Position numbers and translations under genes: made by a program
In this document: one piece after another, positions 17,407-26,223 of the stretch
How positions within the stretch are numbered: the first letter of the stretch is position 1
How the letters are laid out: each line of letters starts with the position of its first letter
Notes under the pieces: generated by a model
What the model was told of the DNA's origin: nothing
Seen by the model: the letters and a program-made list of their open reading frames with translations, nothing else
The model's database searches: none
Source: Acidobacteriaceae bacterium TAA 166
GTDB lineage: Bacteria > Acidobacteriota > Terriglobia > Terriglobales > Acidobacteriaceae
Assembly: GCA_000421065.1 (NCBI GenBank)
Contig: ATWD01000001.1
Coordinates: 248,001-312,000 of the forward strand
Direction: 5' to 3'
Length of the DNA stretch: 64,000 nt

Positions 17407-18069
17407 TCAACCGACCCAGGCGGAGTTCCGGATGACAGTGCAAAAGTTTCCTCGCCGAAACTTAGGGTCTTTATCGGCCAGAACGTCAGCTTTAACATTT
17501 CCGAAAGTCGTCTCCGGCTTGTGCTTGATCCCGTCATAGAACGCCTGGAGAATATCCTCCTTGAAGTGTGGCGTACGGGGATGAGCTCTTACGACAGCCT
17601 CGCGATCCGTGTCGGAAAATCCAGCGTAGTCGATACCCAGTACATCCATCTCAACCCCCGCTGTTACCAGGGCGACGACAGGGTGCATGTACTTCGGGAT
17701 ATCGGGCGTCGTATGTAGGGCGATTGCCGTCCACACCGCGTCGATGTCCTGCTGCGGAATATTGTGCTTTCTGAGGAAGTCACTCGCGGCATTCGCTCCA
17801 TCTACCTCGAAACGATCCGTCGCGCTGCTGAAAGCGGAGACAAGACCAACGTCGTGAAACATAGCTCCCGCGTACAGCAGCTCCGGATCGAACTTCAACA
17901 GCCGGCGCTTCCCTGCCAAAGCGCCGAAATAGTAGACGCGGCTCGAATGGTTGAAGAGTAAGGTCGACTCGGTATCGCGAATGTACTCGGTGATCTCCCG
18001 GGCGAGTTTGCTGTCTGGGACCTGGACGCCTGAAACAAATGTTGTTGGTTCGTGCGCTGCAGTAGCCAT
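17407..18069 (-). CDS. HD-domain protein, cyanamide-hydratase type
   Basis: A 220-residue metal-dependent HD protein. Metal ligands are H41 (FNHSSRVYYFG), H72-D73 (MFHDVGL) and a later Asp near 142; an ALHTT motif lies near 118. The sequence is close to the family named for fungal cyanamide hydratase, although bacterial members may act on other substrates. The ATG at 18069 follows a perfect AGGAGG. It is downstream of the GlxA-type regulator on the same strand. Confidence 0.8.
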   Translation of the reverse strand: MATAAHEPTTFVSGVQVPDSKLAREITEYIRDTESTLLFNHSSRVYYFGALAGKRRLLKFDPELLYAGAMFHDVGLVSAFSSATDRFEVDGANAASDFLRKHNIPQQDIDAVWTAIALHTTPDIPKYMHPVVALVTAGVEMDVLGIDYAGFSDTDREAVVRAHPRTPHFKEDILQAFYDGIKHKPETTFGNVKADVLADKDPKFRRGNFCTVIRNSAWVG

Positions 18070-18186
18070 TGATTCCTCCTGTGAGCGTTCCTCACAGAAG
18101 AACAGTAGCTCCGATCTCATAGTTGCGCCACGACACAGATCCAGCAATTTAGGACATGTCTTCGGAACGATGAACCTGGTTGGTGG

Positions 18187-19140
18187 TCATTGCGTCAACG
18201 TACTCTTGAAGCGTTGTGCATAGTCCCCTGCCGTGACGCCGAGTATCCGAAGGAAAGTGCGACGCATCGCATCCGCCGTCTTGAAGCCACAGGCATCGGC
18301 AACTTCCTTAAGACCCATGGAAGAGCTGTCGATCAACTGTTGCGCAGCCTCGACGCGCATGCGATCGACCAGCTGCCCAGGGTTCAAGGAGGTTTCCCGA
18401 AAACACACTCGAGTGAATTGACGGGCGCTCATCCCAAGTCGACTGGCCATCAGTTCCACGGTCAGATCGTCCTTGAGATGTTCGAACATCCACACTTGTA
18501 ATTCTCTGAGGGGCTGCGAGGTCACCGCTTGCCGTGAGAGCATGTGGCTGTATTGTGCTTGTCCCCCGGGCCGTACCAGAAACATCACAAGAGTCCGGGC
18601 GATGTTCAGAGCAACGTTATGCCCACAATCTTCCTCGACCAACGCCAGAGAAAGGTCGATGCCTGCAGTAATTCCGGCCGAAGTATACGTTGAACCATCC
18701 TTCAGGTAAATTGGGTCCGGCCGAACGTTGATGGCCGGGTACTCTCTCGCTAAGCGGTCGCAAAAGCTCCAGTGAGTCACGGCCTTCTTGCCGTCTAGAA
18801 GACGGGCTTCGGCGAGAAGAAATGCGCCCGTGCAAATGGACGCAATGCGTCTGCTTCGGGACGACATATCGGCCAGCAACGTAATGAAATCCGAATCATA
18901 TGGACCGGCTTCGGCCCCCGGCCCGCCTGCGACGACTAACGTATCGATCGGCCCAGCGACACTTGCCATCGGCACCGCCGCGCCAAGTGTAAGCGCTCTA
19001 TTCGTCCTTAACGCACCGTCATTCGTTGGTGTCGCTATGGAAACCTCATACCCGGGCGCACTGGAGAAGACTTCTAGCGGACCGGTGACATCAAGGACCT
19101 GGACGGGCGGCAGACCAACGATGACCACGTTTCGCATCAT
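18187..19140 (-). CDS. GlxA-family AraC-type transcriptional regulator
   Basis: Fusion of an N-terminal DJ-1/PfpI-like amidotransferase-fold domain (VVIVGLPPVQVLDVTGPLEVF; nucleophile-elbow CTGAFLLAEA) with a C-terminal AraC double helix-turn-helix (ELMASRLGMSARQFTRVCFRE and EVADACGFKTADAMRRTF). At 317 residues it has the standard length. The first domain usually senses a small ligand. Its neighbours are TetR upstream and the HD hydrolase downstream, a possible target. Confidence 0.9.
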   Translation of the reverse strand: MMRNVVIVGLPPVQVLDVTGPLEVFSSAPGYEVSIATPTNDGALRTNRALTLGAAVPMASVAGPIDTLVVAGGPGAEAGPYDSDFITLLADMSSRSRRIASICTGAFLLAEARLLDGKKAVTHWSFCDRLAREYPAINVRPDPIYLKDGSTYTSAGITAGIDLSLALVEEDCGHNVALNIARTLVMFLVRPGGQAQYSHMLSRQAVTSQPLRELQVWMFEHLKDDLTVELMASRLGMSARQFTRVCFRETSLNPGQLVDRMRVEAAQQLIDSSSMGLKEVADACGFKTADAMRRTFLRILGVTAGDYAQRFKSTLTQ

Positions 19141-19178
19141 TCAATTCTAGTTCTCTTATTTGAAATTCCTGGCGCCCT

Positions 19179-19661
19179 TCAATGGAGCAACTTCGAGGAG
19201 GCCGGGGTCTTATCAGCGGGCGATGAAGCCTCTTCCTCCACGCAAGTTTCGAGCAAACTCATGAGCAAGTCCACGGCGTTGGCGTACGCGTCGTAGAGCA
19301 CTAGATTCGTAAATGTTTGCTCCATCGATCCAAATGGCGTTAGAAGAAACTGCGTATAGTCCTCGGTGGAAACAAGCGAATCAATGATCGCGCGGATTGC
19401 CAGAGCGAGTGTGGCGCCGTTACGAGTTTCACGAAGAAGGCTTTGTGCTCGGGCTGCACATCCTCTCAAAACGCATTCGGCAGCTAGGACATTGAGATCT
19501 TCCTTGGAATCAAAATGCTTATAGAACCCTCCAGGGGTGAATCCTGCACTCGCCATGAATGATCCAAGCCCCAAGATAGTGCCCGTTTCAAGGAGACCCT
19601 TGGCGGCGTGTTCAATCAGTCGGCCCTTGGTCTTTCGCCGTTTTGTAGTGCTTTGTGTCAC
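19179..19661 (-). CDS. TetR family regulator, short C-terminus
   Basis: The N-terminal helix-turn-helix is GLGSFMASAGFTPGGFYKHFDSKEDL, with GGFYKHF recalling the GGFYxHFxSK group. At 160 residues it is shorter than usual, and the C-terminal tail after residue 140 is Ser/Ala-rich, so part of the ligand domain may be lost. It is 94 bases after the S10 peptidase gene and 38 bases before the GlxA gene. Confidence 0.8.
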   Translation of the reverse strand: MTQSTTKRRKTKGRLIEHAAKGLLETGTILGLGSFMASAGFTPGGFYKHFDSKEDLNVLAAECVLRGCAARAQSLLRETRNGATLALAIRAIIDSLVSTEDYTQFLLTPFGSMEQTFTNLVLYDAYANAVDLLMSLLETCVEEEASSPADKTPASSKLLH

Positions 19662-19755
19662 AACATCCGTTTCCGTCCGATCTCTAGAGGCCTGCGCAAC
19701 CTCATCTCGCCAATCTACTTACCGGGAAGGAACAACTGTCGTCATGACTCCAGGT

Positions 19756-21324
19756 TCAGGGCAATTGATTCTCAGACGCAACGACGAAGGCCTCTGCATC
19801 ATGGCTGAACTGACGCCGCACGCCGGAGGTGAGGTACGCGGCATGGCCGCCTTCATAGCGGACCCGTTGTATCCGCCCGCGAGCTTCAGCGGGCAGACCG
19901 AGATGACTTACTGTGAAATCCGCTGCGGCAAAAGGCGTGGAGAGATCAAAGTAACCGGACGCTACGAGAATGCGCAGCTGTGGCGCACGCAACATAGCGG
20001 AAGCCAGGATCGGCCCGCGGTCGATCGAATTGCCACTTCGGTCCCAGCGCGAAGAGGTCCAATCGGCACGAGGAAAATCCGGTGAGGGCCATCGACCACC
20101 GAATGGCCCGGCATAAAAAGCGTCGGACTTCAAGCCAAGTTCGTTTCGGAGATAGGGCACGATCTGATTCTCAACTCCGGAATCGAGGCTGGGGTCCTTC
20201 GACACATCGTAGGAAGCTCCAGCGCGATCTAACCTGCCGACCACCCGCGTGTCGTAGTGCCCGACGTAGCGATCACGACTCGGACCCAACAGATCTAGCG
20301 CGAAGTCATCGACCGTGAGTCGGAGATTTGCCTTGAGCCAAATCGAAGAGTCTACACCCGTAAGCTTCTGCAGGGTGCGAGAGGCATCCTCTTTTTCTTC
20401 AGTGGAAAGTCTATCGCCTTGAATCAGGTCCGAGATGTATGTGGTCTCGGCCCAGCGTTGACTTTCCGAAACGCTTGTCGACAGATCCTTCATATGGGAG
20501 GCATCCAGCTTGCGCTGCGCAAATGCGGCCGCCGTATAGTTTGGGAGTATGAGCGCCGAGCTGATGTCAGCATCAGGAGCGAAATTCAGAATGGTGGACA
20601 GAAGGATGAGCCCGGATACCCGAATGCCTCGGCGAAGGAGCACGTCCGCAACCCCCACGGCGCGATATGTCCCGTAGCTCTCGCCCAACAGAAAGACCGG
20701 CTCGCTCTGCGTTTGGAAATGGACGCGAAAGATGCGGATGAACTCCCCCATCGCATCCGCGTCACCTTTATCGCTTAGAAAAGATTTTTGATACTCCTCA
20801 GTCGTCGCGTAACTGTATCCCGTGAAGACAGGATCGACGAACACAAGATCGGCGAAGCGTAGCCACGTGTCATCGTTATCGATCAACGTCCTGTCATGGT
20901 CCCCCGCTTCAGTGGCGGAGAGAATGCGCCTTGGGCCGAGCGCGCCGAGTTCCAGGAGTGAAGCGTTCGAACCCGGACCTCCATTCCATACGAAGACGAG
21001 CGGACGAGGTGTGGAGTCTTTCTTGTGACCTGCTGCGTAGTACACGAAAAACATTTGCGCATGGACCTGTCCCTGCTCGTCTCGTATCGGCAGGAAACCG
21101 GCGGTGGCGGTATAGGGCAAATCCTCTCCTGCTACTTTCGCCGAGTGCTGGCTTGTGAGTACTGACGGCTCCGATCTTCCGAGGTCGCGAGAAAGCTGAG
21201 CGGCGGCATACGTTCCAGCTCCGAGGTAGCAGAGCAAAAGAATGGAACTCAAAAGAGAGCTCCATCCCAGAGTGCGGACAGTCCTGAACTTCATGGCGTT
21301 AGAAATCATCTTTCGCGCTGTCAT
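19756..21324 (-). CDS. Secreted S10-family serine carboxypeptidase-like protein
   Basis: After an N-terminal signal (LGWSSLLSSILLLCYLGAGTYAAAQ) comes an alpha/beta-hydrolase of the carboxypeptidase Y type: WNGGPGS oxyanion motif near residues 113-119, nucleophile Ser in GESYG near 216, Asp in SGYFDLSTP near 460 and His in EGGHAAY near 494. The catalytic triad is intact, so it should be active outside the cytoplasm. The ATG at 21324 overlaps the TGA of the preceding reductase gene (TGATG). ATG 21294 would place the signal peptide nearer the start. Confidence 0.85.
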   Translation of the reverse strand: MTARKMISNAMKFRTVRTLGWSSLLSSILLLCYLGAGTYAAAQLSRDLGRSEPSVLTSQHSAKVAGEDLPYTATAGFLPIRDEQGQVHAQMFFVYYAAGHKKDSTPRPLVFVWNGGPGSNASLLELGALGPRRILSATEAGDHDRTLIDNDDTWLRFADLVFVDPVFTGYSYATTEEYQKSFLSDKGDADAMGEFIRIFRVHFQTQSEPVFLLGESYGTYRAVGVADVLLRRGIRVSGLILLSTILNFAPDADISSALILPNYTAAAFAQRKLDASHMKDLSTSVSESQRWAETTYISDLIQGDRLSTEEKEDASRTLQKLTGVDSSIWLKANLRLTVDDFALDLLGPSRDRYVGHYDTRVVGRLDRAGASYDVSKDPSLDSGVENQIVPYLRNELGLKSDAFYAGPFGGRWPSPDFPRADWTSSRWDRSGNSIDRGPILASAMLRAPQLRILVASGYFDLSTPFAAADFTVSHLGLPAEARGRIQRVRYEGGHAAYLTSGVRRQFSHDAEAFVVASENQLP

Positions 21325-22298
21325 CACGGCAATTGCGTGAAGTCCAGCAGGACCTTCCCGCCCTGTATCGCATGGTTGAGAGCGGCGGTGAGTTCCGATG
21401 GAGGGTAGGTCGCAGCCACTGGCGCATGAAGTTGGCCGCCCGCGATCAGCTCTGCACTTCGCGCGATCCACTCGGGTAACTTGGCCAGGTACTCAGGGTA
21501 GTACATGTAAAACGGATGAACGCTGACATGCTTCGCCACCATCGTTAGCGGATTTACCGCAATTGGTTCTCTTGTCGGGGCCGCATAGCAGAGGATCTTT
21601 CCTTGCCACGTTAGAATCTCCGAAAGAGTACCGGTTGCAGCTCCGCTCACGCCATCAAGTCCAAGGACCACGGGAACGTCACCGATCTCCTTCTTGATCT
21701 CGCTGACGACAGAGGATGATGCCACGGCCACTAGATTGCCCCCTAGCGACTTAAGCTCATCGACAAGCTCGCTTCTCCGCACAATGTTGATCGTGTTGAC
21801 CCCCAGCGACTTGGCTATTGCAATGACGGCTCGCCCAACTCCAGAGTTCGCCGAATTTTGTACGATCCAGTCTCCGGGCTTGAGGTCTACGAACTCTGTC
21901 AGGAGGAGACCAGCGGTAGGAGGGTTGATGCTAAGCATGGACGCCTGTTGAGGTTCGACGCCAGCCGGAACGACGAAGACATCTTTCGCAAGGGCGATCA
22001 CCTTTTCAGCCCAGACGAATGTCCCATGAGGTATTAGTACCTGGTCGCCTGCATTGACAGAACGAACGCCTTTTCCGACCGCCAACACTCTTCCAGAGCC
22101 TTCATTCCCGATGACAGAAGGGAGAGTCGGCTTGGCTGCGTACATGCCCCGGGCGAGCAGGAGATCGCTCACATTAATAGGAGAAAACTCGACTTTAATC
22201 AGGACTTCATTGTCGCTTGGTGCCCCGGGATCAGGCAGGTCGACGTACCTGAGACCGTCCAGCGGATCGCCATAAGAAAAGAGTTGAATTGCTTTCAT
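21324..22298 (-). CDS. MDR reductase, enoyl-thioester-reductase-like
   Basis: A zinc-free medium-chain reductase of 324 residues. The segment INPPTAGLLLTEFVDLKPGDWIVQNSANSGVGRAVIAIAK is the hallmark of the 2-enoyl thioester reductase (MECR/ETR) branch, which reduces trans-2-enoyl thioesters with NADPH. The C-terminal PPSELTAALNHAIQGGKVLLDF is typical. It overlaps the S10 peptidase gene by one base and follows another MDR gene by 32 bases. Confidence 0.8.
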   Translation of the reverse strand: MKAIQLFSYGDPLDGLRYVDLPDPGAPSDNEVLIKVEFSPINVSDLLLARGMYAAKPTLPSVIGNEGSGRVLAVGKGVRSVNAGDQVLIPHGTFVWAEKVIALAKDVFVVPAGVEPQQASMLSINPPTAGLLLTEFVDLKPGDWIVQNSANSGVGRAVIAIAKSLGVNTINIVRRSELVDELKSLGGNLVAVASSSVVSEIKKEIGDVPVVLGLDGVSGAATGTLSEILTWQGKILCYAAPTREPIAVNPLTMVAKHVSVHPFYMYYPEYLAKLPEWIARSAELIAGGQLHAPVAATYPPSELTAALNHAIQGGKVLLDFTQLP

Positions 22299-22330
22299 AA
22301 ATCCTCCAGGAACCGAACACGCGGTCTCCG

Positions 22331-23443
22331 CTAACTGCTCAAAAGCACCGTTCCGACTTTGCGCTTCTCAACATGACTGATTGCCAATTGAAAGTCCTTG
22401 AAGGGATAATCAGCGGCTACCGGGAAGAGCTCCGGAAATTTCTGTGCGAGTCGTAGCGCGGCCTTTATGTCCGAAGCGCGAAGATCTGCTGTCGTCGATT
22501 GGATCCACCCGCCGATGGACACACCCCGGAGAGAAAGCCCGTTGGGAGCGAATCCGGTTAGATCTGGGACACCTTCCCCAAGCCAGCCAAAGTTCACAAT
22601 CGCGCCTCCGTAATCCATGAGCGACGCAACCTCGTTGAGAAAAGCCCCACCAATGGAATCAATGACCACCTGCAATGGGCGGTCTTCGAAAGCGACCTTT
22701 ACTTGGGCCTTCCAGTCGTGGTCCTCCGTGGCAATGACCGGCGAGCCGGGAAGGACCGCCTCGAGCGTCCTTGCACGTTCACCGAACCGTACGAGTCGGA
22801 TCGGCTTCACTCCGAGGTCCATCGCCAGGCGGGAAATCAACATCCCGACTGCCGATCCCGCAGCCGTCTGAAGAATGTAGACAGGTAATTCGAAATCAGG
22901 TGGAAGTGAATTATGACCGGAGCGAAGCACGATGCGGGCTGTAATTGTGTTCACCAACATCTGTGCGGCAATCTCATCCGGCACATCATCGGGAACAGGG
23001 ACAAGGGCTTCCGACGGCACTACCGTCAGCGACGACCATGAGGCTGCCTTGGGATGAAAGAACGCCACCCGCTGACCGATCGCGAGCTTATTCTCACGGT
23101 TTGCATCTGAGCCAAACCGTTCAATTACTCCGACGCCTTCAAAGCCCGGCACGCGGCCCATTGGAAGTCCGTAACGGCCCAAATCCGTGCCGGTATCCGT
23201 GGAAATGGGCGTTGAGGGACCGCCCTTCGCGAGCGCCCGAATGATATGAAGGTCACCGGGATGGATCGGGCGTTTCGAGACTCGAACCACGACGTCACGC
23301 GAGCGCGGTTGCAGCGTTTCCGCTTTGAATTCGGATGCGACCAGCACTTCTCCTGGTTCGCCGTATCGATTGTGTGTAATCGCTGTGCACACCGTCGATG
23401 TCTCGAAGTCTGATGACGTTTCCTGCTCACTCAGAATGCTCAT
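22331..23443 (-). CDS. MDR oxidoreductase, zinc-free alcohol-dehydrogenase-like
   Basis: The N-terminal domain includes SKRPIHPGDLHIIRA, with a GRVPGFEGVGVI block. The Rossmann domain has LQTAAGSAVGMLISRLAMDLG. It resembles the downstream reductase in overall type but is longer (370 residues), with an insertion around residues 75-95. The ATG at 23443 follows AGGAG; an upstream frame to 23542 is unlikely. As first gene of the leftward run MDR - MDR - S10 it probably carries the promoter. Confidence 0.8.
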   Translation of the reverse strand: MSILSEQETSSDFETSTVCTAITHNRYGEPGEVLVASEFKAETLQPRSRDVVVRVSKRPIHPGDLHIIRALAKGGPSTPISTDTGTDLGRYGLPMGRVPGFEGVGVIERFGSDANRENKLAIGQRVAFFHPKAASWSSLTVVPSEALVPVPDDVPDEIAAQMLVNTITARIVLRSGHNSLPPDFELPVYILQTAAGSAVGMLISRLAMDLGVKPIRLVRFGERARTLEAVLPGSPVIATEDHDWKAQVKVAFEDRPLQVVIDSIGGAFLNEVASLMDYGGAIVNFGWLGEGVPDLTGFAPNGLSLRGVSIGGWIQSTTADLRASDIKAALRLAQKFPELFPVAADYPFKDFQLAISHVEKRKVGTVLLSS

Positions 23444-23728
23444 CGTGGCTCCTGTTTTTAAGATCGGACGGGATGAGGCTCGCCGCGCAAATGCAGCTTT
23501 CGAATATGAGTCCCACGACCGATTGAACAACGGGTTCCACATGCGGGACTCGCTGGCTCGGTACGGCTTGAGGCGGACTCACCAATCGACGAAGCACCAT
23601 CCAGATATCTTGCGCTCTAAATGTGATGTTGATTACCACATTCAGATGCACTAAATTCTAACCTGCAGGGACGAGATCAGCTGCATTTGAAGACCAAACG
23701 ACTTCGGAATAACGTGCCTTGACCAAAG

Positions 23729-24031
23729 TTACTCGGTGCTTAGGGGCCACATCGATATCTCGGGCGGAACCGAGACCATCGACAGAAGTGTGTCCAGATC
23801 CCCACGTTGACGCCGCCAATCGAAGTAATCGTCCGCCGCCTTCGCGGACCGGAATACATCGATAAACAGAATCTTGTTTGATGGACCGACTTGTCGAACG
23901 GCTCGCGCGGAGAGAACGCCTTCGAAAACCCGAGTGTCGGCCAGCAAGCCCGGGAGGATCTCGTTCCAGAACTTCTCCACAATTTCTGGCTTCACATCAA
24001 CCAGCACTGTCACGGTCACTTCGTTTGCCAT
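23729..24031 (-). CDS. ABM-domain protein (putative monooxygenase)
   Basis: 100 residues with an ABM/dimeric alpha-beta-barrel layout: VTVTVLVDVKPEIVEKFWNEI at the N-terminus, SARAVRQVGPSNKILFIDVF, and DDYFDWRRQRGDL. It has no cofactor motif. It is divergent from the TetR gene at 24197 across 165 bases carrying CTAT/ATAG inverted motifs, so it is probably that regulator's target. The substrate is unknown. Confidence 0.75.
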   Translation of the reverse strand: MANEVTVTVLVDVKPEIVEKFWNEILPGLLADTRVFEGVLSARAVRQVGPSNKILFIDVFRSAKAADDYFDWRRQRGDLDTLLSMVSVPPEISMWPLSTE

Positions 24032-24114
24032 CTAATAACCACCTTCCGGGTGTCCCGCTCCGTTCACGTAAAACGGTCGCCGATACAGCGTGTACCAGTT
24101 CATCTGTATCCGGG

Positions 24115-24142
24115 CTATAATCATAGCGAACACTATCAATAG
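24115..24142. promoter_or_regulatory. Candidate TetR operator: two CTAT..ATAG inverted motifs
   Basis: CTATAATCATAG (24115-24126, 4-bp centre) and CTATCAATAG (24133-24142, 2-bp centre) lie between the divergent ABM and TetR genes. The first overlaps a TATAAT-like -10 hexamer. Repeated symmetry within 28 bp fits an operator; binding is inferred. Confidence 0.4.
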
Positions 24143-24196
24143 CTCTAATCATACTGACTTCTACGAATAGAGCAAGCGCCAAAAAGGAGGTGCGTG

Positions 24197-24790
24197 TTGA
24201 AAGTTAGCAAAGAAAAACTCGAGGGAAATCGGGCTGCTTTGGTCGAAGCGGGGATGTGGCTACTGCAGGAGCGAGGCTTTGATGGCGCGGGTGTGGCTGA
24301 GATAAGTGCTCGTGCCGGACTGACTCAGGGGGCGTTCTATAGCCAGTTCAAGTCTAAGAGTGAGTTGGCCGCTGCGGCATGCCAGGTGTCGCACGTCAAA
24401 GGCCTGGCTTCGTGGCAGTCGCGGAAAGGTAAGACAGCTTCTGACGCGTCGGCCTTCATCGATCAGTATTTCGCGCCCGACCATATCGAAAACGTGGGGG
24501 GCGGTTGCCCTATGGCTGCCTACTCTTCCGAGGTGAGACGGCAGGACGAGTCTATAAAGGAAGAGTTTCTAGTTGGTTTTCAAAGGATGGTCGGTTTGAT
24601 GGAGGAAGCCCTTTCCGCTGACATGCCCAGGAAAGCAGCTCGGCGCAGAGCCCTTGCCTGCGTCTCAGCCATGTCCGGGAGCCTCTCGATGGCGAGAGCA
24701 GTAGCAGGCCAAAATCCGGAGCTGGCGAAGGACATTATTGAGGCAGCGAAGGCCGAATTAAAGCGTTTCGCTTCAAACCCTAAAGCATAA
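24197..24790 (+). CDS. TetR/AcrR family regulator (GGC-type C-terminus)
   Basis: The helix-turn-helix GVAEISARAGLTQGAFYSQFKSKSEL is followed by a C-terminal domain with GGGCPMAAYSSEVRR, the same subfamily as the regulator at 913-1467. A strong AAGGAGGT precedes two candidate starts: GTG 24194 (2 bases away) and TTG 24197 (5 bases away), and the second has better spacing. It is divergent from the ABM gene. The conserved Cys might respond to electrophiles, which is speculation. Confidence 0.85.
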   Translation: MKVSKEKLEGNRAALVEAGMWLLQERGFDGAGVAEISARAGLTQGAFYSQFKSKSELAAAACQVSHVKGLASWQSRKGKTASDASAFIDQYFAPDHIENVGGGCPMAAYSSEVRRQDESIKEEFLVGFQRMVGLMEEALSADMPRKAARRRALACVSAMSGSLSMARAVAGQNPELAKDIIEAAKAELKRFASNPKA

Positions 24791-24812
24791 GTGCGAGATC
24801 AGCAGATCACGG

Positions 24813-25280
24813 CTATTTCCGAAGCTTGACCGACGCCCTTGGAATCCTTTTACTTCTTGCCCTTGTTCGTATACTGCTGATGATCGAAGACAGAGAAACT
24901 TTGGCTAACGTCTTCTCTACACTGGCTTGTGTCTCCGCCTGGATGTCCGATAGAAAAGGCTTGATGTTCGAGCTGACGGGACATGCCTCTTCCACTGGGT
25001 AATTGTGAACGGCGAACGCTGCTGGGGCTTCGCTGGCGAGATAGATGTCCTTTAGGGAGATCCGCTCGGGAGGCAAAGCCAGAGCACAGAAGCCGCCTTT
25101 TCCCCGGCTAGTGGTAATCAGTCCCGCTTTGGCGAGTTTTGAGACGGTCTTCCGCACAAAAGTTGGCTCCGCATTCACGCTCTCGGAAAGAGCCGCAGAT
25201 GTCATTGCTTCCCCATAGTGAAACCCCAGTGAAGCCATGATGTGTGTTGCCACTGCGAATTGAAAGCTAGTGGTCGCCAT
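24813..25280 (-). CDS. Rrf2-family transcriptional regulator
   Basis: The winged helix TSFQFAVATHIMASLGF, SAALSESVNAEPTFVRKTVSKLAKAGLITTSRGKGGF is typical of Rrf2. Only one Cys is present in the effector region (EEACPVSSNIKPF), not the three that bind Fe-S in IscR/NsrR, so it resembles the YwnA/CymR-like branch. The C-terminal tail is basic. It is divergent from the NTF2-like gene at 25479. Confidence 0.8.
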   Translation of the reverse strand: MATTSFQFAVATHIMASLGFHYGEAMTSAALSESVNAEPTFVRKTVSKLAKAGLITTSRGKGGFCALALPPERISLKDIYLASEAPAAFAVHNYPVEEACPVSSNIKPFLSDIQAETQASVEKTLAKVSLSSIISSIRTRARSKRIPRASVKLRK

Positions 25281-25478
25281 AATGCGATCCTATTGAGCCT
25301 GTCTGCCCAAGGTCAATGTCCGGGGTTAGACGCATTTGAATTTTCGGGTTGGATGAGCGCCCTTTTGGCTTATGAAACGAGAGATCGCTGGCTGGATAAC
25401 TCACGAGAGGCCGACTCGTCGGTAGCAAACTGAGGGTTGCCCGGACCAGGCTATGGAAATCTTTTGATCGGTGAGAAC

Positions 25479-25868
25479 ATGGGGAGCATGGATGACATTG
25501 CTCGCAGCCCCGAACACGCTATTGAGATTCTCGACCGTGCCTTTAACGGAGGCGATCTAGAGACAATCATGAACTTCTACGATGAGGCCGCCGTTGTAGT
25601 GCCTCAACCTGGGGTCGAGGCTAGGGGAAAAGCGGCTATCCGCGACATGTACGCGAAGATGCTCCAGCCGGGAATGGTGGCTCGCCAGTTGAAAATTCGT
25701 GTGCTCGAAGCGGATGGGATCGCGCTATTCATCTCTCATTGGGGCCTAAGTGTGCCTGGTCAAGACGAAAAAACCTTCATCTCAACTACGGTTCTACGTC
25801 AACAGAATGATGGCGGATGGAAGGCCATGATCGATAACGCACAGGGACCAGCGATCCTCGATCACTGA
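25479..25868 (+). CDS. SnoaL/NTF2-fold small protein (SgcJ-like)
   Basis: The pattern EILDRAFNGGDLETIMNFYDEAAVVVPQPG followed by ARGKAAIRDMY is characteristic of the SnoaL-like/DUF4440 group, with a C-terminal VLRQQNDGGWKAMIDNA strand. It is cytoplasmic, with no signal peptide. ATG 25479 has only a weak GGTGAG upstream; TTG 25437 is possible but adds a Gly-rich tail. It is divergent from the Rrf2 gene. The ligand is unknown. Confidence 0.75.
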   Translation: MGSMDDIARSPEHAIEILDRAFNGGDLETIMNFYDEAAVVVPQPGVEARGKAAIRDMYAKMLQPGMVARQLKIRVLEADGIALFISHWGLSVPGQDEKTFISTTVLRQQNDGGWKAMIDNAQGPAILDH

Positions 25869-26223
25869 ACATAGGTCCCGACAAACGCGATTCCTGTCAC
25901 TGATCCTTCTGGGTTGATACCAAATCGGCAAACCACTCGGTGAGGGGCTGATCATATCCGATAAGCCGACCTGGCGGTACTTATCAGGTCTCGATGAGTA
26001 CGTTGGCGATTTTGCACCATCTGACAAGCTGATGGGGAGCAGACACAACTTCTCGAAGTTTCCGAAAGCCCCGTTTTCCATGCACATGAAACAGAATCGC
26101 CTCAGCCATTGGCCCAGGTTAATGTCACACTCACACTCAATGGAATTGAGTGTGGTGTCGACATCGGCCGGAAGCCTGCCTCATTCATGGAACCAATTCC
26201 AGCTCTCTTACGTTAGAGAGTGC

